A DNA stretch of 64,000 bases from a virus. Both the position numbers and the translations under genes were made by a program. Shown here piece by piece: positions 1-8,629 of the stretch; positions within the stretch are counted from its first letter, which is position 1; the number at the start of each line of letters is the position of its first letter. The notes below the pieces were generated by a model, which did not search any database, was not told the DNA's origin, and saw only the letters and a list, made by a program, of their open reading frames with translations. The DNA is taken from positions 49,161-113,160 of IMG/VR virus record IMGVR_UViG_3300045922_000293; one strand, written 5' to 3'.

Positions 1-1215
1 GCTTTGGCAAATAATGAGGACGTCACGAGTAAGGAGTTTAGGCGTAATCGCAGGCTGTTCGAGGCGCGCTTTTGTGAGGAGATCGGCGGACGTTTTGTGT
101 CCGTGAAAAATGATCCTGTGACGCAGAATGATATGCGCACATGGGTACGTCAAAACATCTTCCATACAGATAAGGCACAGGTTGAGGAGTATGTGCTCCC
201 TGATGTTGTTAGAGGCAATACTTCGATTCACATGCACCCTGATGTGCAGATCGCGTATCGTGAGGTCACATCTAAGATCCGCCTTCATATGCAAGGCCTT
301 GTGGAGAAGTTTAGGGATCAGAAAAGTACCGTGAGATCCCGTGATAAGATCGTAACTTCTGCCCGCACGAAGTTGGGTCCTGAGTTCAAGAAACTCATGC
401 TTCTTGCGAATCTACCTGATAAAGTCATCCCTGGCGTTCCGAATCCAAAGATTCAACAGTCAATCCGAATCGTAGAAGAGCGGATTGAGAAGAGTGATCG
501 TGTGATCTTTTTCACCGATCTTCCTGAAATGGCGGAGGAGAATGCCAAGCGTCTTAGTATGGAGTACCCGGGTACGCTCCATGCGTGCTGTCTCTCAAGC
601 AAGATCTATCTCTATCGTAATGGTGAGATTGATCAGACGTTTAGGAAAAAAGCCTATAAGTCAAGCACCCGATCCTATGCGGCGGATGAATGGCAAATGT
701 ATGTGATGCATGAATACATCAAGCCTAACACGTTTGATGTGCTTACCGCTAGCCTTACGGCGTCTTATGCGAAGGGTCATAATTTACAGGAGTTCACCAC
801 GATCGTTCACCTTGATCGGGATTCTTGGAATGCTGAAATGATGCAACAGCGTGAGGCTCGTAGCTGGCGTCAGGGCCAAAAAACATCAGTGGACTGCATC
901 ACCCTTGATGTGGTATATAGTGAGACGGCGGATGATTATGATCGCACACTGGATGAGATCATGCGATTCAGTCAGGAGATGGAGGAGCAGTTGTTTAATG
1001 ATATTATCGTCGCAAGTCAGACCCAAGCGCTTGGTGAAGAGTATTTCACGATGGAGCAGGAGACGACTACGAAGTATCAGGCGCAGCGCAAGATCATGGA
1101 GATGTCACTTTCCCCGTATGCGACGAATCATGCTAGGGCCGTGGAGGATTCTAACAACGGGGCCATGGTAGAGGAGGAGGATTTCACGGATCTTAACTTT
1201 CCTTTATTTGCCTAA
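1..1215 (+). CDS. SNF2-type helicase, C-terminal part (5' end outside window)
   Basis: The reading frame is open from base 1, so the gene almost certainly starts upstream; a TTG at 4 is only the first possible start inside the window. About 404 residues are visible. They fit the second RecA-like lobe of an SF2/SNF2 DNA translocase: a motif V-like stretch (TASLTASYAKGHNLQ) followed by IVHLDRDSWN and then a motif VI-like QREARSWRQGQK, which resembles the Q-x-x-x-R-x-x-R-x-G-Q arginine-finger helix of SNF2 proteins. Lobe 1 (Walker A, DExH) would lie upstream and cannot be seen. A second, complete SNF2-like helicase sits at 53833. In phages such enzymes act in replication, recombination or genome remodelling; the precise role here is unknown. 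Confidence 0.72.
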   Translation, partial: ALANNEDVTSKEFRRNRRLFEARFCEEIGGRFVSVKNDPVTQNDMRTWVRQNIFHTDKAQVEEYVLPDVVRGNTSIHMHPDVQIAYREVTSKIRLHMQGLVEKFRDQKSTVRSRDKIVTSARTKLGPEFKKLMLLANLPDKVIPGVPNPKIQQSIRIVEERIEKSDRVIFFTDLPEMAEENAKRLSMEYPGTLHACCLSSKIYLYRNGEIDQTFRKKAYKSSTRSYAADEWQMYVMHEYIKPNTFDVLTASLTASYAKGHNLQEFTTIVHLDRDSWNAEMMQQREARSWRQGQKTSVDCITLDVVYSETADDYDRTLDEIMRFSQEMEEQLFNDIIVASQTQALGEEYFTMEQETTTKYQAQRKIMEMSLSPYATNHARAVEDSNNGAMVEEEDFTDLNFPLFA

Positions 1216-1260
1216 CGCAAAGATGGTGGGGTGAGCCCCATCTCACCCTTTGAACGGAGT

Positions 1261-1566
1261 ATGAAGACGATGCGTCGTAGAGCACAACAAACGGTTTTGA
1301 ATACGCCAGAAGACTGGCAAGTTTATATTAGTGGCTTGTCAGATGAGGATCTACAGGCTAAGGCACGCGGGGCGAATAGTCTTGAATTCGTCAAACAGCT
1401 TAAATCGGAGGCGATGACCCCCGATGTGATTACAGATATTCTCACGAGATTCGCGCTAGAGCTGCAATCTCGTGGTTTGCTTGTCCCTGAGCGAGGGGAT
1501 GGGAGCTACTTATCTTATGCCGCCCTCCTTCGGGATACCACGCCTGATGAGGATGTGGAGTTATAA
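1261..1566 (+). CDS. hypothetical protein (101 aa)
   Basis: Small soluble, mixed-charge protein rich in predicted helix (for example SDEDLQAKARGANSLEFVKQL), with no motif I recognise. Three starts compete: GTG 1231, ATG 1261 and ATG 1270. A GGAG at 1256-1259 is too close to 1261 but well spaced (10 nt) for 1270, so 1270 is a real alternative. It lies between the helicase fragment and another hypothetical gene with short gaps, which suggests the same transcription unit. Confidence 0.6.
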   Translation: MKTMRRRAQQTVLNTPEDWQVYISGLSDEDLQAKARGANSLEFVKQLKSEAMTPDVITDILTRFALELQSRGLLVPERGDGSYLSYAALLRDTTPDEDVEL

Positions 1567-1587
1567 TGGTCTAAAGTAGAGGCTTGC

Positions 1588-2196
1588 ATGAAAGCGTTAG
1601 TACAGCTCTATCATAGTGTGGCTTCGGATCCTCTGCATCGGAATGTGATTGAGACGTTGCATGACCTTTCTCTAGAGAAAGGCTGGCAAAATAAGCCCGT
1701 CCGTATGGTGGACCGTATCAATTTAGCTCAATCACAGATGCTTCAAGATATTGTAGAGGAGTTAGAGGAAGATTATGGGGTAGATGTAGATTCCTTGGGT
1801 CTTACCTCTATCTCTGTTCGTAGCTTGAAATCGATGGATGGTATTTCAGAAAAGATGCTCCGCGAGATCGCCAAGTTTGGGGATATGCATCTTATCCTCC
1901 GTGATGATCTTGTGCAAGCGATCTCTCAATTTTGTGAGGGTCAGGGTCTAGGTAAAGCAAAAGAGACGTCATACTCTTATTCTTCTGGATTATTGACTTT
2001 GAATGTTTTGAAGGTCCCTAAGAAGGTGGATGCAGAGTTTCAAAATCTTTTCATTCGTGCGTTGACGGAGTATTTAATCAAACATGTGCCTAGCGCAGCA
2101 AACATGTTGAAGTCTGGCACGTTGATCAAGGCTGCCATTGAGGACCAGGGGACGTTGAAGATCTCTTGGAGCCCTAAGAGCGTGGAGTTGGTGTAA
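1588..2196 (+). CDS. hypothetical protein (202 aa)
   Basis: No family recognised. The middle has an acidic helix (QDIVEELEEDYGVDVDSLGL). The C-terminal half is more beta-like (SGLLTLNVLKVPKKVDAEF, then GTLKISWSPKSVEL). The stop at 2196 is two bases from the ATG of the next gene, so it is probably co-transcribed with the virion protein at 2199. It could be a small virion or assembly protein, but nothing in the sequence decides this. Confidence 0.6.
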   Translation: MKALVQLYHSVASDPLHRNVIETLHDLSLEKGWQNKPVRMVDRINLAQSQMLQDIVEELEEDYGVDVDSLGLTSISVRSLKSMDGISEKMLREIAKFGDMHLILRDDLVQAISQFCEGQGLGKAKETSYSYSSGLLTLNVLKVPKKVDAEFQNLFIRALTEYLIKHVPSAANMLKSGTLIKAAIEDQGTLKISWSPKSVELV

Positions 2197-2198
2197 GG

Positions 2199-3563
2199 AT
2201 GTCTGGGTATCCTCCCTATAACAAGCGATACCCCCCTTTTGACGGGTATAAGGATCGCAAGACATCCCCGTTAGAATGGGAGGATACGCAGTACCCGTTG
2301 GCCCCGCTCAACGTGAACGTGCAATGGTCGTTTAACTCCACGCTCCCCGCGATGGATCTCTACTGGGACCCGCCGCAGTGGCTGATCTTCAATGGTGTGT
2401 TCCGCATCATGGGCGTGAATATCTACCGTGCTCTCGATTCGGAATATGGGCCTTACTTCAGATTAAATACGGCCCCGTTAGGTTCTACTTTTTACAGGGA
2501 TGAGACGATCAATCAGGACGTGGTAAATGAAGACGTAAGTTCTCAGTTTTTGGTCCGCCGTCCGGATCGATGTGTGTTCAAGGTTCAAAATTATCCCATT
2601 GTGAAAGCACACACCAACAATTTGTTAGCGGATCATCCCCTCGATGTCGCCGTGACCATAGATGGTGTCCCTGTACAGGTGGCTCGTGTCTGGGGTGAGA
2701 CGGGTGAGGTGGAGTTGAGGACGGACATTCTCTATGACAGCTCTTCCAATGAGCGTACTTATCCGATCTTGCCGCGTGAAGATTCAGTTGTAACATGCTC
2801 CTATGCCTATAATGTCAACTTTATAACAAATACACTGAACCAGCGTATCTTTTACCGAATGACAACGGTCGGTGTTGACGAGTTTACGGGGGAGATGCGG
2901 GAGACGCCCTTACATTTAAGTGAAGCCAAATACCATCATCAAATGGAAAATGTGGATTATATTTGGAAGGAGGCGATTCATCGCAATAAATGGATTTTGT
3001 ATCAGGGTGGCGAGCGTGTTAAGGTGTTCATCCGTAAATATGTTGGGCCTAAATGCTCTTGTTATGATCAGACAATAGGCCAGCCGCGTAATAATTGTCC
3101 CGTCTGCTTTGGTACGGGCGTTCGGGGTGGTTATGAAGGTCCCTTTGAGATCTTGATCGCGCCCCCCGAGGCGGAGAAGACGATCCGGCAGACGGAGATC
3201 GGATTGCGCCAGGAGCAACAGTATGAATCATGGACGGGTCCGTCCCCTTTATTGAATCAGCGTGATTTTTTGGTCAAGTTGAATGGGGACCGCTACTCCA
3301 TCGGCGCGACACGTCTTCCCACCAATCGCGGAAATGTCTTGCAGCAACATTTTCAAGTGGGCCTGATTGATAGCCGCGACATCAGACAACAAGTGCCTGT
3401 GACGGGAACCTTACCCTTGGCCTATCCTCAAACGCGCACAAGGGATCATGATGAGGATGAATTGAGCGCCGTCACCTACCCCCAGATGACAGATAAGTGT
3501 AATATTGAGGCTGAGCGTGAGCAGCGCGGTAGAACGCCGACATTTGAAAATATAGTCTATTAG
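2199..3563 (+). CDS. putative virion structural protein with a four-Cys zinc-binding loop
   Basis: A 454-residue protein with N-terminal aromatic/proline-rich strands (SGYPPYNKRYPPFDGYK) and a middle segment of the form VTIDGVPVQVARVWGETG, matching an Ig-like strand pattern that recurs in other virion proteins of this window. Near residues 287-315 it has a CSC...CPVCFGTGVRGGYEG loop: two Cys pairs followed by a Gly-rich turn, likely zinc binding. I recall such a loop from neck or baseplate proteins of tailed phages, but that is memory and not a match shown here. The neighbours at 3573 and 4126 look like further connector or tail-completion genes, so a role at the head-tail joint is inferred. 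Confidence 0.55.
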   Translation: MSGYPPYNKRYPPFDGYKDRKTSPLEWEDTQYPLAPLNVNVQWSFNSTLPAMDLYWDPPQWLIFNGVFRIMGVNIYRALDSEYGPYFRLNTAPLGSTFYRDETINQDVVNEDVSSQFLVRRPDRCVFKVQNYPIVKAHTNNLLADHPLDVAVTIDGVPVQVARVWGETGEVELRTDILYDSSSNERTYPILPREDSVVTCSYAYNVNFITNTLNQRIFYRMTTVGVDEFTGEMRETPLHLSEAKYHHQMENVDYIWKEAIHRNKWILYQGGERVKVFIRKYVGPKCSCYDQTIGQPRNNCPVCFGTGVRGGYEGPFEILIAPPEAEKTIRQTEIGLRQEQQYESWTGPSPLLNQRDFLVKLNGDRYSIGATRLPTNRGNVLQQHFQVGLIDSRDIRQQVPVTGTLPLAYPQTRTRDHDEDELSAVTYPQMTDKCNIEAEREQRGRTPTFENIVY

Positions 3564-3572
3564 GAGACCCAC

Positions 3573-4139
3573 TTGATTATTACCCCAACATCTCATGCTC
3601 ATCACGATTTGATCTCGATCTGTTTAAAACATTATCAAGGCATATGTTTTGCTCATGAGGGTATTCATCAAGACCGTGATGGTTTTCTAGAGGTGCATGT
3701 GCCTAGTTTTATCTTGACACATGACTTTTACAAGCAATTCTTTTCTCAGGTCTATAAAATAGCTTATAGGCATCGGAAAAGTCTTCTTAAAATTGCGGCG
3801 GTTGCGCATCCTGTAGATTCTGTGTCTATCGTACAGCCGTCTATAGATTTTGTGGACATGTTGAAAGTCACCGTAGATACCATGTATCAGGAATTTACTT
3901 TGAAATATGATGCGACGTGCCCCCATATAGTGACCGCGGTGTCGTCCCCTTCATCTTCCCATAAATTTTACCAAGCAATTCAAGCCCCCCAAATTCAGCA
4001 TGTATTTAGAAAAGCCAAGGCAAAACGGCTTCTTTTCCACCTTATAAAGGGGGATGAGACTCTCCCTCAAAAGACATCATGGTCTACACAACCCATTGTA
4101 TCATTTTTGAGGATTGAAGATCTTTATGAGGAAATATAA
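3573..4139 (+). CDS. hypothetical protein, possible neck/connector component (188 aa)
   Basis: The start is a TTG at 3573, chosen because a strong AGGAG lies 6 nt upstream at 3562-3566 and no ATG fits. The protein is mixed alpha/beta and rich in His and aromatic residues at the N-terminus (TSHAHHDLISICLKHY), with no motif I can name. Its 3' end overlaps the start of the basic protein at 4126, a sign of translational coupling. Position between the four-Cys virion protein and a highly basic small protein suggests a structural role; this is inference. Confidence 0.55.
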   Translation: MIITPTSHAHHDLISICLKHYQGICFAHEGIHQDRDGFLEVHVPSFILTHDFYKQFFSQVYKIAYRHRKSLLKIAAVAHPVDSVSIVQPSIDFVDMLKVTVDTMYQEFTLKYDATCPHIVTAVSSPSSSHKFYQAIQAPQIQHVFRKAKAKRLLFHLIKGDETLPQKTSWSTQPIVSFLRIEDLYEEI

Positions 4140-4617
4140 CAAAAATCAAAACAGAAAGAGGGGTTTAAGTAACCTTGAGAGTAAGATTCAAGTCAGTAAA
4201 AATAAGGCTTTTGAGACTCGTTTGAGAAAGCAATTGCTTCAAGTGTTTAGGTTAGCAATTTTCCAAAGTAGATTTAAGCGCACTCCTAGGCGTTTTCTCA
4301 GGGCTGCGAACATAGAATTCAAAGACAATACAATCTGTGCGTATATAGATGCTGAGGGCGTCACGGCGCAAGATCAAGGAGTGCGTCGCCACTACATGAC
4401 CTATCTTCGTGGAGCGGGCCCGGTGATGATCAAGCAGGGGGTGTTTAGGAAAGCTCCGGCTAAAAACAGCCTCATAGCGGACCAATGGCTTCATAAAGGC
4501 TACAAGGGTAAAAAATTCATGCAACGCGCGCGCGCGCGGATGTTAGAGGTCCTCAAGAAAGAGCTTGCACAACACACCAAAAAAATGCTATTTGGCCGTC
4601 TAAGGGGCCAGAAATAG
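4126..4617 (+). CDS. basic small protein, possible tail-completion protein (163 aa)
   Basis: Very Arg/Lys-rich, especially at the N-terminus (MRKYNKNQNRKRGLSNLESK) and C-terminus (ARARMLEVLKKELAQHTKKM). ATG 4126 is preferred over TTG 4114 because it has a GAAG at 4116-4119. The size, basic charge and place after a putative neck gene resemble HK97-gp10-like tail-completion proteins, but I see no diagnostic motif. The GCGCGCGCGCG run at 4527-4537 encodes Arg-Ala repeats and could be a slippage-prone site. Confidence 0.5.
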   Translation: MRKYNKNQNRKRGLSNLESKIQVSKNKAFETRLRKQLLQVFRLAIFQSRFKRTPRRFLRAANIEFKDNTICAYIDAEGVTAQDQGVRRHYMTYLRGAGPVMIKQGVFRKAPAKNSLIADQWLHKGYKGKKFMQRARARMLEVLKKELAQHTKKMLFGRLRGQK

Positions 4618-4698
4618 CAATGAAGATCACCTATGAAATTCAGGTTTTTTTTAATTCTGTTCTTAGTGGAGGGATGGATACAGCATAGGATCAACAGG

Positions 4699-5307
4699 AT
4701 GCAAGGATCTTTTAATGTTACGGTCTTGTGGCGGATTAAAAACAAAACGACTGCCACGTTGCACATGAAAGATTTAGGGGTGACATTAGAATCTGGGGGG
4801 GAATGTGAGATCGTTCAAGATCGCGCTTCATGGTCCCGTGATCTTCAAGACGCGTTGAGGACGGGTCGTGCAGAGCGCGTAGGGATCAGTCATCTTGAAG
4901 ACCCCTCTTCTATGCCGATTCCAACCCCCGCTCTAAAGCGCTCACCCCCTAAATCTTTGCAAAGTCCCCGTGAGATCTCCTTACCCCCCACCGTGGATCC
5001 GACAACGGAGATGGTTGCGGCGCTGAAGGTCAATAATGACCTTTTGACGAAGGTGGTAGACTTGTTATCCCGACCCCAAGCGGTGCCTACTCGTTTTGTG
5101 CCAGATAGTGCCCCAACGTATGCTCAAGATCGCATTCCTTGCCCTCGTGAGGAGGATCATGCGGTGTTTATCCCTAACTTTAAGATCGATGAGTCGAAGA
5201 TCAGCGTTGAGGGGGATATCGCTCGGGAAGAGAGCGCGAACGCGGAAGCATCCAAAGATGCCTCGGCGGCCTTGAAGCGGCTCAAGGCCAAAAATAAAAA
5301 GGCATAA
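4699..5307 (+). CDS. hypothetical protein with Pro-rich linker and charged tail (202 aa)
   Basis: ATG 4699 is preferred because AGGA at 4687-4690 lies 8 nt upstream and the protein then begins directly with a beta-like domain (MQGSFNVTVLWRIKNKTTA). An upstream ATG at 4633 would add a hydrophobic leader (MKFRFFLILFLVEG) that resembles a signal peptide but has no clear ribosome binding site. Residues ~75-105 are Pro/Ser-rich, then a helix (MVAALKVNNDLLTKVVDLL) and a Lys-rich end (LKRLKAKNKKA). It is the last gene before an intergenic region with a hairpin, so it probably closes an operon. Confidence 0.55.
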   Translation: MQGSFNVTVLWRIKNKTTATLHMKDLGVTLESGGECEIVQDRASWSRDLQDALRTGRAERVGISHLEDPSSMPIPTPALKRSPPKSLQSPREISLPPTVDPTTEMVAALKVNNDLLTKVVDLLSRPQAVPTRFVPDSAPTYAQDRIPCPREEDHAVFIPNFKIDESKISVEGDIAREESANAEASKDASAALKRLKAKNKKA

Positions 5308-5328
5308 GACTCTTTAGGGTATCCCCCG

Positions 5329-5347
5329 CCTACGCTGAAAGCGTAGG
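5329..5347 (+). terminator. stem-loop, possible terminator
   Basis: Perfect 7-bp stem CCTACGC / GCGTAGG with a 5-nt TGAAA loop, 21 bases after the stop of the preceding gene. It is followed by AAAATAGG rather than a T-run, so it may be a processing or stabilising hairpin instead of an intrinsic terminator. Confidence 0.45.
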
Positions 5348-5360
5348 AAAATAGGTTGTG

Positions 5361-5381
5361 TTGTGATGATGCTTGTTATAG
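5361..5381 (+). promoter_or_regulatory. 21-nt gapped repeat motif, copy 1
   Basis: Reads TTGT..TGA...TTG...TAG in fixed register. The same spacing occurs at 36389-36409 and 52302-52322, each in the control region of a rightward gene block. The spacing does not fit sigma70 -35/-10 boxes. It could be a phage-specific promoter or an RNA element; function is inferred from recurrence and position only. Confidence 0.5.
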
Positions 5382-5538
5382 AGTGTTGTCGTGAGGTTCG
5401 CGGGATAGCGATAGCGCAACCTCATACCAAGTCTCCTCCGCTGAGATGCGAAAGAGCGGATATAAACGTGAGGAAAAGGTGCAAACCCCACATGATTGTG
5501 ATATTTCTCCTGCCTCACCACGGTGGGGGGATTATGGA

Positions 5539-6621
5539 ATGGCGGTCAAGCGTAAGCGTGGCCGGCCTAGAAAACACCCACAACAAGAGGAAGGAAGTAG
5601 CATGAATAGTGATAGCATTGAGCTGGTCGAAAATGGCGTGGGTTTGGATATTGGCACAATGAATATTGTGTCTGCCCGCCAACAGGAGGATCGCGTTCTG
5701 TTCCGTAAACAGCGCGACGCATTCTTTGATTTGGATATCACCGCAAAGCCTATGCTGAGGTTGAATAGGGTTCCGTTCATTCAGCAAGATGATCGCTTGA
5801 TCATCCTTGGGGATTCGGCACTTGCCTTTGCCAATGTGTTCAATAGGGAATTGCGTCGCCCCTTATCACAGGGGCTCATCTCGAATACAGATCGTGAGGG
5901 GGCGGAGATTCTTCAAATTCTGATCCAAAACACGATCGGGAAGCCTCAGGGGGATCAAGAAACGTGTTGCTTTAGCGTCCCCGGCAATCCTGTGGATCTG
6001 CCGGGCCGTGATAATGTGTATCATCGCGGGGTGTTCTCCAACATCCTCAAGGGTCTTGGGTATAAACCTATTGCGTCGAATGAGGCCCTTGCGGTCATCT
6101 TCAGCGAGACCGCGCCTGAGATGTTCAGTGGCGTCGCGCTATCCTTCGGCGCTGGCATGGTCAACATCTCCTGCGCCTATCAGACTCAGGCGGTGCAAGC
6201 TCTTCAGTTTGCGGTTGCGCGGTCGGGTGATTATATTGATCAACAATCGGCACAATCCCTAGGCTTAACGGCGGCGAAAATGTGCAAGATCAAAGAGGAT
6301 GGCATTGATCTTCGTAGCCCTTCTACGCAAGAGGAGAGCGCGCTTGCGTTCTATTATCAAGAGGTGATTCGCTATGCCTTGGGTCACATCGTAGATCGCT
6401 ATAAAATGACGGCGGGTCAGAGCATCAGCTTCCCCGAAGCTGTTCCGATGATTCTAAGTGGCGGCACGACACTCGTGAAGGGATTTCACGAGTTGTTCAG
6501 TGCAGAGTTTGAGCGCTGCCGCAAGAAGTTTCCGATCCCAATCAGTGAGATTCGCATGGCGACAGACCCCCTCAATGCCGTCGCTAGTGGACTCTTGATT
6601 CAAGCGCAGCAGGAAGACTGA
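5539..6621 (+). CDS. actin-family ATPase-like filament protein with N-terminal AT-hook
   Basis: 360 aa from ATG 5539. Residues 4-14 are a classic AT-hook (KRKRGRPRKHP), a minor-groove DNA-binding motif. The actin/ParM/MreB fold follows: phosphate-1 loop GVGLDIGTMN (residues 33-42), a connect-1-like helix (GVFSNILKGLGYKPIASNEA), a phosphate-2 position ALSFGAGMVN, and an adenosine motif PMILSGGTTLVKGF near the end. The phosphate-2 loop normally starts with Asp but has Ser here, so ATP hydrolysis may be slow or lost. A second start at ATG 5602 has a strong AAGGAAG site and would give a 339-aa form without the AT-hook. Actin-like proteins move plasmids or build cell shape; here a filament that binds phage DNA directly is plausible. 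DnaK-like or FtsA-like relatives are less likely. Confidence 0.72.
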   Translation: MAVKRKRGRPRKHPQQEEGSSMNSDSIELVENGVGLDIGTMNIVSARQQEDRVLFRKQRDAFFDLDITAKPMLRLNRVPFIQQDDRLIILGDSALAFANVFNRELRRPLSQGLISNTDREGAEILQILIQNTIGKPQGDQETCCFSVPGNPVDLPGRDNVYHRGVFSNILKGLGYKPIASNEALAVIFSETAPEMFSGVALSFGAGMVNISCAYQTQAVQALQFAVARSGDYIDQQSAQSLGLTAAKMCKIKEDGIDLRSPSTQEESALAFYYQEVIRYALGHIVDRYKMTAGQSISFPEAVPMILSGGTTLVKGFHELFSAEFERCRKKFPIPISEIRMATDPLNAVASGLLIQAQQED

Positions 6622-6824
6622 TTAGATACTCAGGGGCAGGACCCTCCTTTCAATGGGGGATTCTAAAAAGAGGTCTGAAAATGCGTGAGAAGGATGGGGT
6701 TGACTCTCCTCTTAGAACGTCCTAAATGAGACTAAAATTGACCGTTAAAGCCCTCGTATGCTTCTCAAAGCTAAGAGGGTTTTAATGAGATCGTCCATGG
6801 TAAACATAGGTTCCATCTCGCGCC
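6622..6824. other. intergenic region with terminator
   Basis: About 200 bases. Holds a nested hairpin with a short T-run at 6751-6783 and, upstream of it, a possible weak promoter (TTGACT at 6700-6705, 17 bp, TAAATG) that I do not trust. No gene is seen in it. Confidence 0.4.
6751..6783 (+). terminator. nested hairpin with T-run
   Basis: Outer stem CCCTC (6751-6755) / GAGGG (6775-6779), inner stem GCTT/AAGC, then TTTT at 6780-6783. Shape fits an intrinsic terminator ending the actin-like gene transcript before the structural gene at 6825. Confidence 0.5.
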
Positions 6825-8627
6825 ATGAATTATCAATATCTCACGACATCCATCAAGCGGAGGATGCTTGAAGACCTGAAGCGGCACTTCAGCTACATCC
6901 CTCAGCACAAAGATATTGTTGAGCACATCCGCTACAAGTACGACTTCAAGGAGAGGCCCCAGAAAGGCATCTTCTTGATGAACGTATCTGCCACCCCCAT
7001 GAAGCTGTCTACAGATAACTACATGGCGGGATTGCATTCTTATGTGATGCTCGGAAAACTTGATCTTGGTACATCACGGCCAAGCGGAATGTTCGTGGAT
7101 TGGGTCAAGGAAGATACGGAATTAATTGAACGTAACAAAGGCATCCCGCCTGCTTTTGCAGGGCAGTACAATCTTGAAATTCAATCCCGCATCGATCCAT
7201 CTACGAAAGAAACGGAATGGGATCTGTATGTGGACCCCATTTACAAGGTGCTTCAGGAGCCTTTGCTCACATTCGTTACGGGCAATGAAACTTCTGCAAA
7301 TCTTCAAAACATCCCTGTCTACCCGAATAGCCCGCGCCTGTATCTCAATGGGCGTACACAACTCCTAAGCGGACCTGTGTTCAGTCTTCAAGCCAATCAA
7401 AGTCTCATCATTCATGATCCCCTCTTTGGTTTACCTCAAGGTCAGATCCGTGTGAGGGCGTTGTCCCCACAGATGGCCCCGTACACTATTGTGGCGGGCG
7501 TGAATGATGTGTTGGCTTTTGAAGTGAACGGCACCCCCGTCACGGTGCTTCTTCCCCCAGGCGTGTATACAGCACAGCAGATGAAACAGGAGATTGACGC
7601 TGCCGCTCATGCGGAGAGTCTGTTTGCACCCGAGTATATCACGAATGTGGTGGGGGATCAGCTTGAGATCACGGGAATCACGTCTGTATTTTTTGAGGAT
7701 CATATCTTTTCCCCCGCCTCCCCCACTCTCGGCTTCCCCTCCGCTAGCTTTATTCCCCCTATTGCGCAGGGGGTGCTTTTCAGGCCCCGTGTATTGGACC
7801 ATCAAAATGTCATGACCTTGATTCTGGACGGTATTGAGTATGCCATCATCTTTGAGCCCGGCATGTATAAAGATGCTGTGGAGATTCGGGATAGGATTCA
7901 AGATCAATTGCCCGTTGGGGTAACCTTAGTGTTACAAGATGGGGGGGAGTACACAGTGGATAACGTGACGGGTGCGGTGACGTTCCATGTGGCGTTTAGC
8001 CCCGGTGATCACGTGATTGCGGATTATTCTTATCACGGGCCCTCCCGCGGGCCTATAGCCGTAAAGAAGAATCAAGAGGTGCGCCATGCCGTGGAAGGCG
8101 CGATGATAGCCCTTGGCGAGTCCTTTGAAGATAAAGATAAGTGTTTCATCTTGATTTTACCCCATCGTGTTCATACCGCGGATTTGTATGGGGGTAAGAC
8201 TGAGATAAGTTTGGATTTTGATATTATCGCCCGTGATCCGATGGATCGTGAGAGCCTTGTTGACATTCTTACGATGTATTTTCATCATTATGAAAATGAG
8301 CGGTTTGCTGAGGAGGGCTTAGGTATTACAAGTGTGAGCGGGGGTGGTGAGAGTGAAGAGGTCTATGATGATGTGGGGGACGATTATTTCTACAAAAGTA
8401 GTGTGAGTGTGTCTCTCCAAAGTGATTGGGAGGTAGCAGTGCCGCGCCCCCTCACCATTGAAAAGATTTTGCCCGTGACGTATGAGCAGGAGGCTTTATT
8501 AGCTGCGCGGGAGCGTGACATTCTCCCTCATGATCAGGTTTTGCGCCCCGTAGTGTCCGTGACTCAAGAAGAGATAAAAGAGAAGGCACGGCGTGGTTTG
8601 ACACCCTTTAAAGAGAGAATCCACTGA
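6825..8627 (+). CDS. virion structural protein sharing modules with the sheath (600 aa)
   Basis: Residues ~1-180 look like a globular virion domain (IRYKYDFKERPQKGIFLMN, VDWVKEDTELIERNK). From ~220 it carries one copy of the module that is repeated in the sheath: PYTIVAGVNDVLAFEVNG..., ending SPTLGF. A second, partial copy may follow (TLILDGIEYAIIFEPGMYK). Residues ~365-405 show the second shared pattern (YTVDNVTGAVTFHVAFSPGD). The C-terminus is acidic then helical. A 28-base stretch (7519-7546) is identical to sheath positions 13759-13786. A short-spaced zinc-ribbon gene follows. Likely a baseplate, tail-tube-adaptor or tail-terminator component; which one cannot be told. Confidence 0.6.
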   Translation: MNYQYLTTSIKRRMLEDLKRHFSYIPQHKDIVEHIRYKYDFKERPQKGIFLMNVSATPMKLSTDNYMAGLHSYVMLGKLDLGTSRPSGMFVDWVKEDTELIERNKGIPPAFAGQYNLEIQSRIDPSTKETEWDLYVDPIYKVLQEPLLTFVTGNETSANLQNIPVYPNSPRLYLNGRTQLLSGPVFSLQANQSLIIHDPLFGLPQGQIRVRALSPQMAPYTIVAGVNDVLAFEVNGTPVTVLLPPGVYTAQQMKQEIDAAAHAESLFAPEYITNVVGDQLEITGITSVFFEDHIFSPASPTLGFPSASFIPPIAQGVLFRPRVLDHQNVMTLILDGIEYAIIFEPGMYKDAVEIRDRIQDQLPVGVTLVLQDGGEYTVDNVTGAVTFHVAFSPGDHVIADYSYHGPSRGPIAVKKNQEVRHAVEGAMIALGESFEDKDKCFILILPHRVHTADLYGGKTEISLDFDIIARDPMDRESLVDILTMYFHHYENERFAEEGLGITSVSGGGESEEVYDDVGDDYFYKSSVSVSLQSDWEVAVPRPLTIEKILPVTYEQEALLAARERDILPHDQVLRPVVSVTQEEIKEKARRGLTPFKERIH

Positions 8628-8629
8628 TT

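Larger units (their letters stand above)
5308..5538. other. intergenic region: terminator-like hairpin plus 21-nt motif copy 1
   Basis: About 230 bases without a convincing gene. In order: a hairpin at 5329-5347; TTGTGTTGT at 5356 running into the 21-nt gapped motif at 5361-5381; TGTTGTCGTGAG at 5384; an inverted repeat GAGGTT (5393-5398) / AACCTC that encloses GGTTCGCGG; CATACCAAGT at 5423-5432; and TATAAA at 5461-5466. The CTCTTTAGGG at 5310 and CATACCAAGT recur in the region before 36651. Probably the end of one transcription unit and the control region of the actin-like gene. Confidence 0.6.
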
